From assembly GCA_023213315.1 (NCBI GenBank), contig JAKCPI010002063.1, positions 1 through 64,000 of the forward strand: 64,000 nt of DNA, written 5' to 3'. Both the position numbers and the translations under genes were made by a program. Positions 1-11,044 of this stretch are shown piece after piece. The notes under the pieces were generated by a model. That model had not been told where the DNA came from. It saw only the letters and a program-made list of their open reading frames with translations, and searched no databases. Origin of the DNA: Euborellia annulipes (lineage: Eukaryota > Arthropoda > Insecta > Dermaptera > Anisolabididae). Position 1 is the stretch's first letter. The number at the start of each line of letters is the position of its first letter.

Positions 1-129
1 AAAAATTCGTATTTTTCTTTTTCAAAGCAATAAAATATTATTTTAAAAAATTCTTACATACTTATTTTTTATATTATTTATTTTTTTTATATTTTTTAAA
101 GTTAAAATAATACGATACAAAGAATAATA

Positions 130-760
130 ATTTTTATACTCTAATTAAAAAGCCTTTAATTGGTTTTAAGTTTAATTTTTTTTTTTTTTTTTTAAAGTGA
201 ACAAAAAATTATTGGAACATTTTATTTTATTTTATTAATGATTTAAGAGATAATATTTTTACTTTTTATTTATTTTTTTTGTTATAGAAATAACATTAAC
301 AAATTTAAACATTGTGCATATGAATAATAGTTACATGATCGGTCAAAAGATGGCGCAGTCAGTATTTTAGAATCTTTTAAAATCTATATTTTATGATAGA
401 AATTTTTGTAAAAACATTTATCAATTTTTACTAAACTAATTTAGTAGATAAATAGTGTACTTTCAAAATACTAGTTTTATTTTTTGAATGTATACAATAG
501 TAAATTTTTTATTTCAATCCAAGCAAAACATAACATGAAGGAGAGAAATAATGGCGATATCAGTATAAATGAGATTGAAATTTTTTTTAATTTCATTCAA
601 ATTTTTAAACTCTGACAGATATGCAAACATTCATTTGATTAAAAATATTAATCAATTAATACAATATAATTTATTAAGTTAAAATTTTATAAAAAAAAAA
701 ATATTTTTTATCATCCTTTATCAAGCGGTTCCAGAGGTGTTTTTCGGGAGGAGGGGGAGG
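130..760. other. AT-rich stretch without recognisable gene
   Basis: Long A and T runs with no supported exon. The short minus-strand open frame over 674-931 is an accidental frame through a dispersed repeat copy. Confidence 0.6.
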
Positions 761-762
761 TA

Positions 763-1787
763 ATATGGTGTGACTCGTCGCACAGCACACTATTTTTTTA
801 CTTTCTCGTACCCTATATATGAAATATATAGAGAGAGAAAGTATTGCGATCATGTCAAAAATTCGATGTCGAGATTTTGATGGATATACATGTTTTGAGG
901 TCCCCTGAGTCCAAAAAAGTGGGTCCCGCAAATTGGTCTGTGTGTGTGTGTGGTGTGTGGACAGATTTTTAGCATGAAGGAGTTGAGCTAGCGGATTGAA
1001 ATTTTATATTTAACTTAGGTACCTTTGAAGAATCTCAAAATAAGCTTTTGAACAAATCGGCCAAAAAGTACTAGTACTTTACTGATGTACTTTTTCAGTT
1101 TTTTTCGATTTTCTCAAAATTCCCTCCAAGAATTTTTTTTAAAATTCATAAATGAACTATTTTTTAGATGCTCTTTAAAATGTATATTCTCATTTTGCCG
1201 TTGAAATCTTCTGAAGACCACTTTACTCTTGTTCTTCATAGGAAAGATAGAAATGGTTGCCATGGTAACGGAATTTAAATCTTTTTCTTTTTATTAGATT
1301 AAAAAATCAATTATTATTTAAATTCCCATTTATTTTTATTTTATTTGTGTCTTTAATTGTTCCGAGAAATCACATCACTCTCTCTCTCTCTCTCTCACTT
1401 GCAAACATTATCGCCTGTCTCTCCGCCTTCTCTCATAGGCCTAATGTTAATTTCCTATAGGGATTTGTATGTTAATTTCGATTCAAAGGGGGTCCCCTTT
1501 GGAACTTTTTAGGCATTTAAAATTTTTTTTCAATTCTTATGAAATTTTGTATTTATTTACGAATCTATATTGTGTATAAAATGTCCAAATATGAGATTAA
1601 AATTTTGAAAAATAACCATAGTTTATTTGAAGCAGTCAACATTTAAAATGCAAGTTTGAAACTAAGGTGCTATCGGAAACTAAATATATCTCGACACAAA
1701 AATCTGGTGTGACCAGCACGGTGCGCAACTTTCTCTTACCGAAGGGTAAGAGAAAGTTGTGTGCTGTGCGCCAGTCACACCAGATTT
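763..1787 (+). repeat. Dispersed repeat family R1, copy 1 (most complete)
   Basis: This copy contains the family signature: TTTTTACTTTCTC, a TATATAGAGAGAGAAAGTATTG segment, TCAAAAATTCGATGTCGAG, a TG-rich spacer, AGTACTAGTACTTTACTGATG, and ATGGTTGCCATGGTAAC near 1253. Its ends are inverted: GGTGTGACTCGTCGCACAG at about 768 and, in reverse, the same motif at about 1760-1785 inside a strong local hairpin (1704-1787). No coding capacity was seen, so it resembles a non-autonomous TIR element. The same family recurs at least seven more times in the window. Confidence 0.75.
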
Positions 1788-1849
1788 TTTTTCCTTAATT
1801 TCGGCGCATTCTGTACAAGGTTAGTAGAATGACAAGGTTGTCGGGGGGC

Positions 1850-2240
1850 GGTCCGCCCCAGGCCCCGAGCCGGCATAGGCCCCCATATATTTATAAAAAA
1901 AAATTTTAATGAAAATTTAACTTTGAGAGGCCCCGGGGCCCTCAGGGCTCAAGTAAAAATGGGAAAATTTAGATAAAAAAAAAAACAAAATTTCTCTTTG
2001 AGAGGCCCCGGGGCCCTCAGGGCTCCAGTAAAAATGGGAAAATTTAGATAAAAAAAAAACAAAATTTAATGAAAATTTCTCTTTGAGAGGCCCCGGGGCC
2101 CTCAGGGCTCAAGTAAAAACGAGAGCCCCCGGGGCCCTCAGGGCTCCAGTAAAAATGGGAAAATTTAGATAAAAAAAAAAAAAACAAAATTTCTCTTTGA
2201 GAGGCCCCGGGGCCCTTGGGGTTCAGGGATATATTTTAAA
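1850..2240 (+). repeat. GC-rich tandem repeat array (CCCCGGGGCCCT units)
   Basis: Five copies of a block centred on GAGGCCCCGGGGCCCT followed by CAGGGCTC, A/CAGTAAAAATGGGAAAATT and an A-run. Starts are near 1927, 2003, 2088, 2122 and 2200. Units vary from about 35 to 85 bp, with internal deletions and A-tract changes. It begins with GGGGCGGTCCGCCCCAGG, reminiscent of hAT-type ends, and may be an expanded internal part of a DNA transposon. Confidence 0.75.
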
Positions 2241-2590
2241 AATATTTTTGTGTATGGAGGAGAAGGATATTTAAAGATGAGCACCCCCCCCCCCCCCCAA
2301 AAAAATGAGCCCGTTTAAGCACAAGTGGTGTAAGTCCAGTTTCCCTTGTTTTGAGATATAGAAGGGTTAACTAGAATGTTTATATAAAAATCAACATTGC
2401 ACTTTTTAATATTTTATTTATTATTACTCCAGTAACAGGACTAGGATATACACAATTAGTGAATTAAACAGAACAAATTTTTCTCTACACGGTATCATGC
2501 CTAACTCAAAAATATAAAAAACTTGTGCTTTAACGGGCTCATATATATATATTTGTTTATTTTTAATAGATTTGGATAAATTCACCCTTA

Positions 2591-3992
2591 CCCTGGTCGT
2601 ACACGAGGACATTTTTTAAGCAATTTCTGGCGACATTTCTGGCTCCATAAAAATGTCTTCGTGTATGACAGCAAAAATGGAATTGGAATTGGAATTGGCT
2701 TGAAAAAAAATGTTTGTTCTATTTTTTCGGGCCAAATCGGCGCAATCAGAATGCGCACAAACGCAAACGCGTCGAAAATGGCCGTTTGAAGACATTTCTC
2801 GGTCAAGAAAAATGTCTCCGTGTATGACGAAAAGTTGTCTGATCGCGCCAGAAAAATAGCCCGTGTTCTATTTTCTTGGGCCAATTCGACGCAAAGAGGG
2901 TGCGCAGTAAATCGACCATATCTGGCAACACCGCTTTTTGGAAATTTGTTGTCATCATAACCTAGAATTTTTCAGTTTTTGACAGCAGTTGACAGATCTT
3001 TAAAATAATTATATTGTCAAATTATCATAAAAATATAAAATATATCGACACACCTCATTTGGAAAATAAAATTAAGGTAAGAATTAATTATTTAATTAAA
3101 TTATTAATAAATAACATTATTATTTATTTAAATTTTCACTTGGAATATAATAATTAATAAAAATATATTTTTTTGCAGTTCTTTTTTGGAAATTATAGTT
3201 TATAATAAAAGAAGAGCAATATCTAGATTATATATTTATATTATAATATAAGGTAAATGAATACTTTGTTTTAAATAACTATTATTTATTTAAATTTTTA
3301 TTTGGAATATAATCTTTGATAATAACTAAAATATTTATTTTAGATGAATTTGAACAAACAATTATGATTTAAATTTAAATTGTGGAAATGTTTTTTATGA
3401 TGAACTGAGAAGTTGATAGTTAATAAAATAAAACACGGTAGTTTTTTGGTTGCAGGTTTATTTTCGACTAAACATTCAGTTCAGATGGTTATAAACTATA
3501 ATCATCAGGCTTGGAAATCACAATCAAGTTATATTTTGTATAATATATGAATGCATTCATTTCTTTATATTTTAGTTTTATGATTAACAAAATTTTAAAT
3601 AAATAAAATTTTCATTGTGCATATAATATTTATTATTTATCTAAAGAAACCAAAAAATCCTTTGTATAGATATTAAAAAACAATTCTTAGCTTATTTTTT
3701 TCCAAATGAGGTATGTCTATATATTTTTTTTATTAATAAATATATATTTCTATAGATATATATTAAGGGCCTCTTATAGTTTTAACCTAAAAAAGTTTTT
3801 GATTAAGCTGTCAGTTTAAATTTTCAAACTGCGCACGTTTCTGCGCAGAATTGGCCCCAAAAATACAAATGTCCTCGTGTATGACAGGTTTTTTTTCAAG
3901 CTAGAAATACAGGCCATTTTTTCAAGCCATTTTTATGGAGCAAGAAATGTCGCCAGAAATTGCTTAAAAAATGTCCTCGTGTACGACGGGCT
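2591..3992. mobile_element. TIR element with repeated 17-bp subterminal motif
   Basis: The left end (GTCGTACACGAGGACAT, then TTTTTAAGCAATTTCTGGCG, about 2597-2655) is inverted at the right end (about 3929-3990). The motif ATGTCYYCGTGTAYGAC occurs five times in the two subterminal regions: 2598 inverted, then 2653, 2812, 3868 and 3972. The interior (2935-3790) is AT-rich without a transposase frame, so this looks non-autonomous. The target duplication is unclear; TTA at the left faces TTT at the right. Superfamily not assigned. Confidence 0.65.
3440..3515 (-). repeat. Degenerate hammerhead-like / Penelope-type end
   Basis: On the minus strand CTGATGA (about 3500) is followed about 36 nt later by TCGAAAATAAAC. 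The spacer holds a CTGAAC/GTTTAG stem. The spacing is longer than in the better motifs of this window, so this is at most a relic. Confidence 0.3.
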
Positions 3993-3998
3993 TTATAG

Positions 3999-4640
3999 AG
4001 GACATTATGGACAGTCCAGGAAAAATACTTAAATTCTCAAATTGGGAGGCTAAAAATATTTTTGTAAAATCGTGAATTTTCCTATTGGAAAGCATTTAGT
4101 CTAGAGCTTTTTGTCCCACTTATGCCAAATATTCAAAAAAATATTTACTAAATTGTATGTGTGTGTATATATATATATATATTTATATACCATCAAGAGA
4201 AAAGATATTGGACAACCCCCTCACTTCTACCTGAATTTAGAGCCTTTTGAGGTATGTATACAGGGCCGTAACTAGGCAGAAGCAACAGGTGCACCGTGTA
4301 TCTGTTGCATCTGCCTAGTTACGGCCCTGTATACATACCTCAAAAGGCTCTAAATTCAGGTAGAAGTGAGGGGGTTGTCCAATATCTTTTCTCTTGATGG
4401 TACCTATGAGTTGAAGATTTTTCCTAATTCTCTCATTTTGTTTTCTTTCTCGTTTAACCTGCTATTACCTGCCTGCACTTGTCTGCTCGATATTTAAGTT
4501 CAGATCAGGGAATAATAAGATAAAGCCTTTAGGGCTTGGCATGGACAACAGGGCCGAGTCGCTCCGGCCCAGGGTTCCTATAATTTCTACATTTTGGTAA
4601 GTACATTTACATTTTATAGTTAGATACATTCATTTAGGAT
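3999..4640 (+). repeat. Duplicated exon-like block B, copy 1
   Basis: This block matches 7298-7635. Shared parts are ATTATGGACA, CAGGAAAA, AATTGGGAGGCTAAAAATAT, then a conserved segment with GGACAACAGG, CTCCGGCCCAGG and TTCCTATAA, ending at GGTAAGTACATTTACA and TATAGTTAGATACATTCATT. The GTAAGT is a consensus splice donor kept in both copies. It could be a duplicated 5' exon or part of an unknown mobile element. This copy is interrupted by the foldback at 4190-4400. Confidence 0.6.
4190..4400. mobile_element. 211-bp near-perfect foldback element
   Basis: The sequence from CCATCAAGAGAAAAGATATT reads almost identically in reverse complement up to CTTGATGG at 4400. The centre lies near 4295, with CAGGGCCGTAACTAGGC arms in the middle that resemble hAT-type ends. 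It is flanked by TA on both sides. It is absent from the paralogous block at 7298-7635, so it is an insertion in block B copy 1. Confidence 0.85.
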
Positions 4641-5569
4641 CAAACTATAGATTAGAATAAAAATCTTTGCTAGGTTTATACAGGGGCAAGGAATGTTAGA
4701 TTTGAAGGTGGAAAGGAAGATGGATGGATTGTATAATCGAGGACTGCAAGCAGAAGGGATTGGAGTGTGAGGAAAGAGTATTGTGGAGATTGAGAATAAA
4801 AACGAGACCCGTAAGAAATAGAAAAGAAACAAAATAGGGAAAACCACCAGTAAAAGAAGAAGCTGAAAAATTAAATTATTACGAAGTGTTTTTAGATAGG
4901 AGGTCATGTAGGCCTTTATATATATATATATATTTTTTTTTCTCGGCTGCTGGGGGTTTATTGTATTTATTTATTGAATTATATTATACCGATGGCAACC
5001 GGGGACGTTATATATATATATAATAACAAAGGGTTTGGGTTGAAAAAATATCTAAATGAGAAATAGTAAAAATTAAAATTTTCATTTAATATCAAGTGTC
5101 ACATGAAGTAATTAAATATCGTTATTTTCTTACTGATATATTTAAAAGTCAGCCCACATTGCAAATTATTAAAAGTGATTAAATTCTCTCAAAATTAAAA
5201 ATACTAATGTCATATCAAATAAGTTTAATCGAATAAATTCAAGAGGTGATATAAAAAAAAAAATTAAAAACGAAATAAATTGATAATTAAAATAAATTAT
5301 TTTTGAAAGGAAAATGAAAATATGCAAATTGTATATTTATATCAGATTTATTGAAATTTTATTAATATTCTAATTATTTTTATAGACAAAGATAGAGATA
5401 GACAGAGATAGGAAACAGCATCTCATATAACATAATCCATATTAAAATAAAATTTAAATAATAAATTATTTTAACTTTAAAATAAAGGATGTAAGAATTT
5501 TTTAAAATTAATTTTCTTTTTAAAATAATTTTATTGCTTTAAAAAAAAAAAAATACGAATTTTTGTGAA

Positions 5570-6980
5570 TTTGATTTTTTTATTGATATAATGAAAAATA
5601 AATTAAAAGGAAAATAAAAATTTATTTAAAAAATTATTCTAAATTATTTTTTAAAGTTAGAATAATTTACTTTATACAATTTTTTTTTCCCTCTTATAAT
5701 TGTCACCGAGTTGATCGTCCATTTAGCAGCTTCTCTGATCTGTCAATTTGTGCCGCCTAAATGCTTATTTCTACTCGTGTCCATGCTCGTCTCATTCCAA
5801 TTTATCATTCATTTTAAAGGTAAATTTAATTATTTCTTTTGTTAATTAATCCATTTCGCATGATTTTATTATGTAATATTTATTCCTAACAAATTAAATC
5901 ATATATATGTGTGTGAGTTAACAAAACTTAACTTAGTTACCCAGCCTCAGTTTTTTTAAGATCTCTTCATATTTCTTTTATAAATCCTTGATTGTAATTT
6001 ATTAAATATTTTAATTTCACTAATTATTTTCTTAAATGTGAGTGAATTATTTTAAATATAGTTTGTGTTTCTATTCAAAGTGACAGATTTTGCAAACCAC
6101 AGGTAATAAAATTTTAATATAATGCCTTTTTACATTTGATTCTTATTTAATAATTACATTTAAAATAATTTAAATTGATAGCATGTTTTATTAATTTATA
6201 GAAAGTCTTATTTAGATGCATTTGAAAATCTAAATATTTTTTCCATTTATTTAATAGTAGCCTAAATAAGTTAAGAATAAATTTCCAGTTTTTACTTCAT
6301 TTTGGAATCAGATATTATTCATCCTTTTCGCATTCAAAGCTTCTTTTTAAATAATTCCTTTTAATATTTGAAGTGCTCACATGTTCATATATATATATAT
6401 AAAGTGACAAGGTGATCTAACTAAAAGCTGATTTCATTCCTCCAGATTCCATAAAATAAAAATATATATATATATGAAAATATAATTTATTTTTACCGTT
6501 CCTTATTAAATTTATTCAATTACAAGTTATTTATTTTTAATTTTTTTTGATAAATTCATTTTCTTACCTTTCACATTAGAAAAATCATCTTTTATTTATT
6601 TATTTTAATCATCTCTTACATTTACAGTCAAATCCTTTATTTTAAACATGAAAATTGATTTTTTCTAATAAAAAAAAAAACTAATGTGAGTTACAAATGT
6701 TGAATTAAATGGTGAAAAGATCCCAAAATGAAGTAAAAACTATTTGGAAATATATTTTTTGAATTTAATATCAAAATAGAGAGGATGTGGGAATAAGGGA
6801 TTAGAATTAATAATATAAAATTATAAATATATTTAATTAACGTTAAATAATACAAGACACAATATATTAACTCAATCACAAAAAAACACACGCACATTGA
6901 GATCTCAAATCAATATTTTGGAGTTTAGACTTTCACAGTTGTTATGAATAATAAAAGATTTTGATTTTCGGTTTAACTAT
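5570..6980. other. AT-rich non-coding stretch, one exon-like patch
   Basis: Mostly AT-rich. At 5700-5822 a GC-richer patch (CACCGAGTTGATCGTCCATT onward) ends at AAAG|GTAAATTT, a plausible donor. At about 6080-6102 a short piece ends at CACAG|GTAATA. These could be untranslated exons of a plus-strand gene such as the one at 12146, but nothing proves it. Confidence 0.3.
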
Positions 6981-6984
6981 TGTT

Positions 6985-7050
6985 TACTTGTAAGAGTTAC
7001 AAAGTTTCGGCTACTCATTCTGTGGCCTTCAGGTACAATTCAGCTAAGAT
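6985..7050 (-). repeat. Hammerhead-like / Penelope-type end relic
   Basis: The minus strand reads TTGTACCTGAAGGCCACAGAATG, then GCCGAAACTTTGTAA. It is clearly the same family as the motif at 38835-38890, but with three core bases deleted after CTGAAG. Confidence 0.5.
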
Positions 7051-7297
7051 TACAAAGGTTGTTACATCTGTGACAACACAATCATTTTTGGAAAATTTCG
7101 ATTTCTCAATGGGATCAAATTAGCCTAAATTTAAAGTTTTCAGAATTTAATTTATTTTTAGGGCAACTTAAATTTTTTTTTTTTAACATTTCAAAGGATA
7201 TATATCTAAATAATTGCAGAATTCTCTGGCCCCTATGTCACCCTCTGTTTGACTGACTTCCCTTTGAATGAATGAATTTTTTTGCACCCTTTTAGAG

Positions 7298-7635
7298 AAC
7301 ATTATGGACACCCCAGGAAAATCCCCGAATTGGGAGGCTAAAAATATAATTAAAAAATCGAGGATTTTCCCATTGGGTATAGAGCCTTTTGTCCCAATTA
7401 TGGCAAATATTTACTATGTCTGTGTTTTTATGTAAATTTTTCCTAATTCTCTTTTCTTTTTTTTTTTCTAGTTGTTACCTGCTGCACTTGTCTTCTCGAC
7501 TCAAGTTGAGACAAAGCCTGCAGAGAGGGCTTGACATGGACAACAGGCCGTGTCACTCCGGCCCAGGATTCCTATAAGTTTACCTTTTGGTAAGTACATT
7601 TACACTTTATAGTTAGATACATTCATTAAGCAAGG
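7298..7635 (+). repeat. Duplicated exon-like block B, copy 2
   Basis: This is the uninterrupted paralogue of 3999-4640, with the same order of conserved patches and the same terminal donor TTTTG|GTAAGTACATT near 7589. It shows the pre-insertion state of the foldback site. Confidence 0.6.
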
Positions 7636-7639
7636 ATCA

Positions 7640-8084
7640 AACTATGGATTAGAATAAAAATTTTTTTATTAGGCCCCTATTTGCATAATAAAATGCATCG
7701 AAATTTGTGAACAACATGAAAGTGAGAGGATATATACTGAATCTCTATATAAATATTAATATATGCGATATTATTATTCTAATTGTTGTTGTTATTAGTA
7801 TTTCATTCATTATAGAAGTTTCTATGCCCATTCCTCGCCCTTTTTCATGATATAAAAAGCTTTCCTCAATCGTGATGGTTATTTATATGCATCTAATATT
7901 AGAGGCGTATATAGAATTTTTTCGGCTGCGGGGGGAGGGGGGGGGGAGGAGGGCGAACTCATATTTTCTAAAGATCTTTCTCCTCCCATACTCAAAAATT
8001 CTATAAAAATACCGTATATACATGTGACCCGGTCTCAAAGACAAAACTTTTATGAAAAAATGCTAATATATTAATATATTTCTT
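7640..8084. other. No gene seen; G-rich run
   Basis: AT-rich DNA with one poly-G/GA tract (about 7927-7952). No exon, RNA or element boundary could be supported. Confidence 0.5.
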
Positions 8085-8239
8085 TTTTACTTTCTCTTAC
8101 CTCTATACATATGTTAATATATAGAGAGAGAAAGTATTGGATTCATGTCAAAAATTCGATGTCGAGATTTTGATGGATCTTCACGTTTTGAGGTCCCCTG
8201 AATCCAAAAAAGTGGTTTTCGCGACATGGTCTGTCTGTC

Positions 8240-8275
<36 letters not shown>

Positions 8276-8712
8276 CAATTTTAAGCATGAAGGAATTGAG
8301 CTAGGAGGTTGAAATGTTATATTTAAGTTAAACACCCCCCGGGACCGTGAAAATAAGCTTTTTATCAAAATCGGCCAAAGAGTACTAGTACTTTACTGAT
8401 GTACTTTTTCAGTTTTTTTCGATTTTCTCAAAATTCGCTCTAACGATTTTGATTAAAATTCAAAAATCAATTATTTTTTAGACACTCTTTAAAATGTATA
8501 TTCTCGTTTTGCCCTCAAAATTGTTTGAAGCACACTTTACTCTTGTGCTTCATAGGAAAGATAGGAGAAATGGTTGCCATGGTAACAAAATATAAATATT
8601 TTCCCATGTTTATAAATTTGACATCTTAAATTCTAATATATTGGCGGAAACTAAATATATGTCGACACAAAAAATCTGGTGTGCTGTGCGACAGTCACAC
8701 CAGATTTTTTTA
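8085..8712 (+). repeat. Dispersed repeat family R1, copy 2
   Basis: Same order of signature blocks as copy 1, with a (TG)n microsatellite at 8240-8275. It ends in the inverted GGTGTG..CACACCAGATTTTT hairpin at 8672-8712. It is nearly identical to 11045-11633 over about 550 bp. Confidence 0.8.
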
Positions 8713-8754
8713 GAGATATGATTTTTTTACTTTGTCTTTAAATTAAAATGATTT

Positions 8755-9010
8755 TTCCTACCTCCTATGCCAAACGTCGCGGGTTCGGACCCAGGCAGTC
8801 CGATGATTTTATTTAAGCCATTTGGATACCAGATGGCTTAAATAGAAATGCCTGAACCCACAATAGATAATATATATTACAACGGTTATCGTCGAAGTCT
8901 TAAATGGCCTAAGTTGCCGAAAAGACTGTGTGAATGTGTGTGTGAGTGTGAGTGCGAATGAGAAAAAAAGTGTGAATGTTTTTTATAAAAAAAAAAAAAA
9001 AAAAAAAAAA
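8755..9010 (+). mobile_element. tRNA-derived SINE with conserved core and poly-A tail
   Basis: A tRNA-like B box (GCGGGTTCGGACCCAGGC, 8779-8797) is followed by a hairpin (TTTAAGCCATTTGG / CAGATGGCTTAAATA, 8812-8850). Then comes a conserved block (GTCTTAAATGGCC..TTGCCGAAAAGAC, 8897-8927), a TG-rich part and an A run (8987-9010). The conserved block also occurs in reverse at 43515-43553 and 62766-62803, which supports a SINE family. Confidence 0.6.
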
Positions 9011-9019
9011 TGATTTTTC

Positions 9020-9560
9020 TTTAAATTTCCCATTTAAAATTATATTCTGATAATTTATATTCTTTCTAATTTGGATCGTTGCCAATCTATTAGTATATAA
9101 TTCCGTCCCCACCCTCAACCCACCCCCCACCCCACGCCTCCCCCACTCTCGGGGGGCTCAGAGGTGCTTGGCCAATCACCTGATAGAAGGTTTAAGACCA
9201 TGAGCTTGGTACCGAGTCTATACACATTTGAATGTAAAATCTACCTGTATATTCAGATAGCAAAGTCAGAGGCTTCAGTAGAGTGGGGACAGTGATGAGT
9301 GAAGCACCTTCCGCGTTAAAAAGAATCCCATCCCTCAGTTGGCGAATGGCGTCGCTTGGGGGCAGACGTGTCCAAGTGTGGGCTCCTGCAAAAATTCGCT
9401 TTTCTTCTAAACTTTAAGGACTTTTGAGGTGAATTTCATTTCTTTTCTTATATTAATACTTGGTTTATTATTTTAAATATTAGAAATATAAATCCTTTCA
9501 CAAAAAAAAAAAAATTTATTATATATAAACGTAATTGTGATTTTATAGAAATGCATTCAA
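9020..9560. other. Unassigned stretch with C-rich patch
   Basis: 9105-9150 is C-rich (CACCCCCCACCCCACGCC type). 9150-9400 is GC-richer than its surroundings but shows no convincing frame. It may be the body of an unrecognised repeat. Confidence 0.35.
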
Positions 9561-9569
9561 ATGAGCCAG

Positions 9570-9870
9570 TGTGGAAAAATAACATATTTGGAGGTGGTAC
9601 GAATCTTATTTCTAGGCGATAAGTGCTTTTATTTTATTAAATTGATAAAATATTTAAAGGCAAATAATAAAAATAATTGATTTGCTCTCTCTCTCTCTCG
9701 CTCTCGCAAGAGTCTGTATCTCCACAAAAAATATATGGAGGTGGTCCGAAGCTTGTTTCTAGGCGATAAGTGTATTTATTTTTTTAATTTAATAAAATAT
9801 AAATAAACTATTTAAAGACAAATAATAAAATGACTTAGTAGTTAGTCGGTAATTGGTTTGGCTCTCTTTG
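9570..9870 (+). repeat. Direct duplication, about 150-bp unit
   Basis: TTTGGAGGTGGTACGAATCTT, TTTCTAGGCGATAAGTG, AAATAATAAAA and TTTG/GCTCTCT appear at 9585-9690 and again at 9735-9870. The offset is about 150 bp and the divergence is moderate. Non-coding. Confidence 0.65.
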
Positions 9871-10057
9871 CTTGACTCCCTTGCAATGGCCCGTATGCAA
9901 GTCAGGACAAGTTTGTTGGCAGGCCTACGTGGCACAGGTTAGCATAGGGATTACAAACATTCGAATAGGCTTATTCACACCAAAGCATAGGGATTTATAT
10001 CTAAATCTTTTTTCATGCAATTGGATGACTTGTTTCTCGTATTTTTCATTTAAACTT

Positions 10058-10317
10058 AACTAGCTGCTTCACCTGTCTTCGGTGGGCATCTAGTCAGGCT
10101 AATTTCGACCTCCTGAATACCTTTAGATATTTACTTCCATTTTTGAATAGAGAGAGGATAATCAATTCATTTATTTGCACTGGCGGATGATATCTAATCC
10201 AAGGAATTGCAACTCAACCCCAGATTAAATTATTTTTTATAAGATCTAAATAAAATTCAAAATATACAAAATTAGTAAAAACTGACTAGCTGCGTTGCCC
10301 GCTTTCGGTGGGCTTCT
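10058..10317 (+). repeat. Pair of ACTAGCTGC..TTCGGTGGGC motifs
   Basis: ACTAGCTGCTTCACCTGTCT then TCGGTGGGCATCT at 10058-10091 recurs as ACTAGCTGCGTTGCCCGCTT then TCGGTGGGCTTCT at 10285-10317. These look like two short copies or ends of the same repeat. Nature unknown. Confidence 0.5.
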
Positions 10318-10631
10318 CTCATTGTTATTTAGTATTTTTTTTTTTTTTTTCAAAAAGGAACCTCAGATACTATACTTAACAAGGGCCCGCATGTGGCGGC
10401 CTCTTAATCAGTGCCTCACCAACGTTCTCTTCTGTTTTTACTTTCTCCTATGAACATTCAACAATTAATCGTTAAAAAATTGACCTCTATTTCGCCCTCA
10501 CAATAAATTTTTTTTTGCGTTATTTAAGACTTTTATCGAATTAAATATTTTTATGATAATATCCCCTTGACTTAATAGTAAATAGAGAGAAGATTTTTAG
10601 TCCCTAAAAAATCCGGGATCCAGAGAAATTT

Positions 10632-10850
10632 CTCGGGGGGTATTCTGGTGTGACTAGTCGCACAGCACACAATTTTTTTTTCGGTAATTTACAGGTGCAT
10701 TCTATACTTGTTTATCAGAATATATATTTTAAAATTTTATATTAAAAATAGAATTTTTTTTCCCAAAATAAAATTTTTTTCTCAAATCTCGGGGGAAGGG
10801 GTAATTACCCTCTTTACTCCCCCCCCCCCTTGTATCCGCCCTTGCTTAAA
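10632..10850 (+). repeat. R1-type terminal motif and hAT-like end
   Basis: CTGGTGTGACTAGTCGCACAGCACAC at 10646-10671 is the R1 terminal motif without the R1 body. At 10800-10846 a C-rich run ends in TGTATCCGCCCTTG, the reverse of the CAAGGGCGGATACA..G start seen at 58764, so both may be ends of one hAT-like family. Confidence 0.45.
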
Positions 10851-11044
10851 AATAAAACAAATATTATAACTAATCGCTTGTATTATTATATTTATAAGCC
10901 CAAACGCTTAAGTCCATCGAATGGATAGCTCCAGATCGAGCTTGATGAATCTTTATAACTTAAAATTGAGCTCATAGCTCTGAGATTTTTTCCCTCTGTT
11001 TCAGTAAAGTCAGGCGAATACAAGTTACATGAAATAAGACTCAT

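Larger units (their letters stand above)
1..5567. repeat. Inverted terminal repeats bounding about 5.5 kb
   Basis: The first ~110 bases recur in reverse complement at about 5430-5567. Both arms read AAAAATTCGTATTTTT, then AAAGCAATAAAAT, then AAAAAATTCTTACAT, then an AAAGTTAAAATAAT segment. The arms differ by small indels, as in an old TIR element or inverted duplication. The left arm abuts the window edge, so the true end may lie outside. The interior contains other, younger repeats and no recognisable transposase. Confidence 0.45.

Noticed and set aside
8909..9130. 73-codon minus-strand ORF
   Set aside because: Runs through poly-A and TG microsatellite of a SINE tail.
9872..10063. 63-codon ORF
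   Set aside because: No motif, overlaps a duplicated non-coding repeat.
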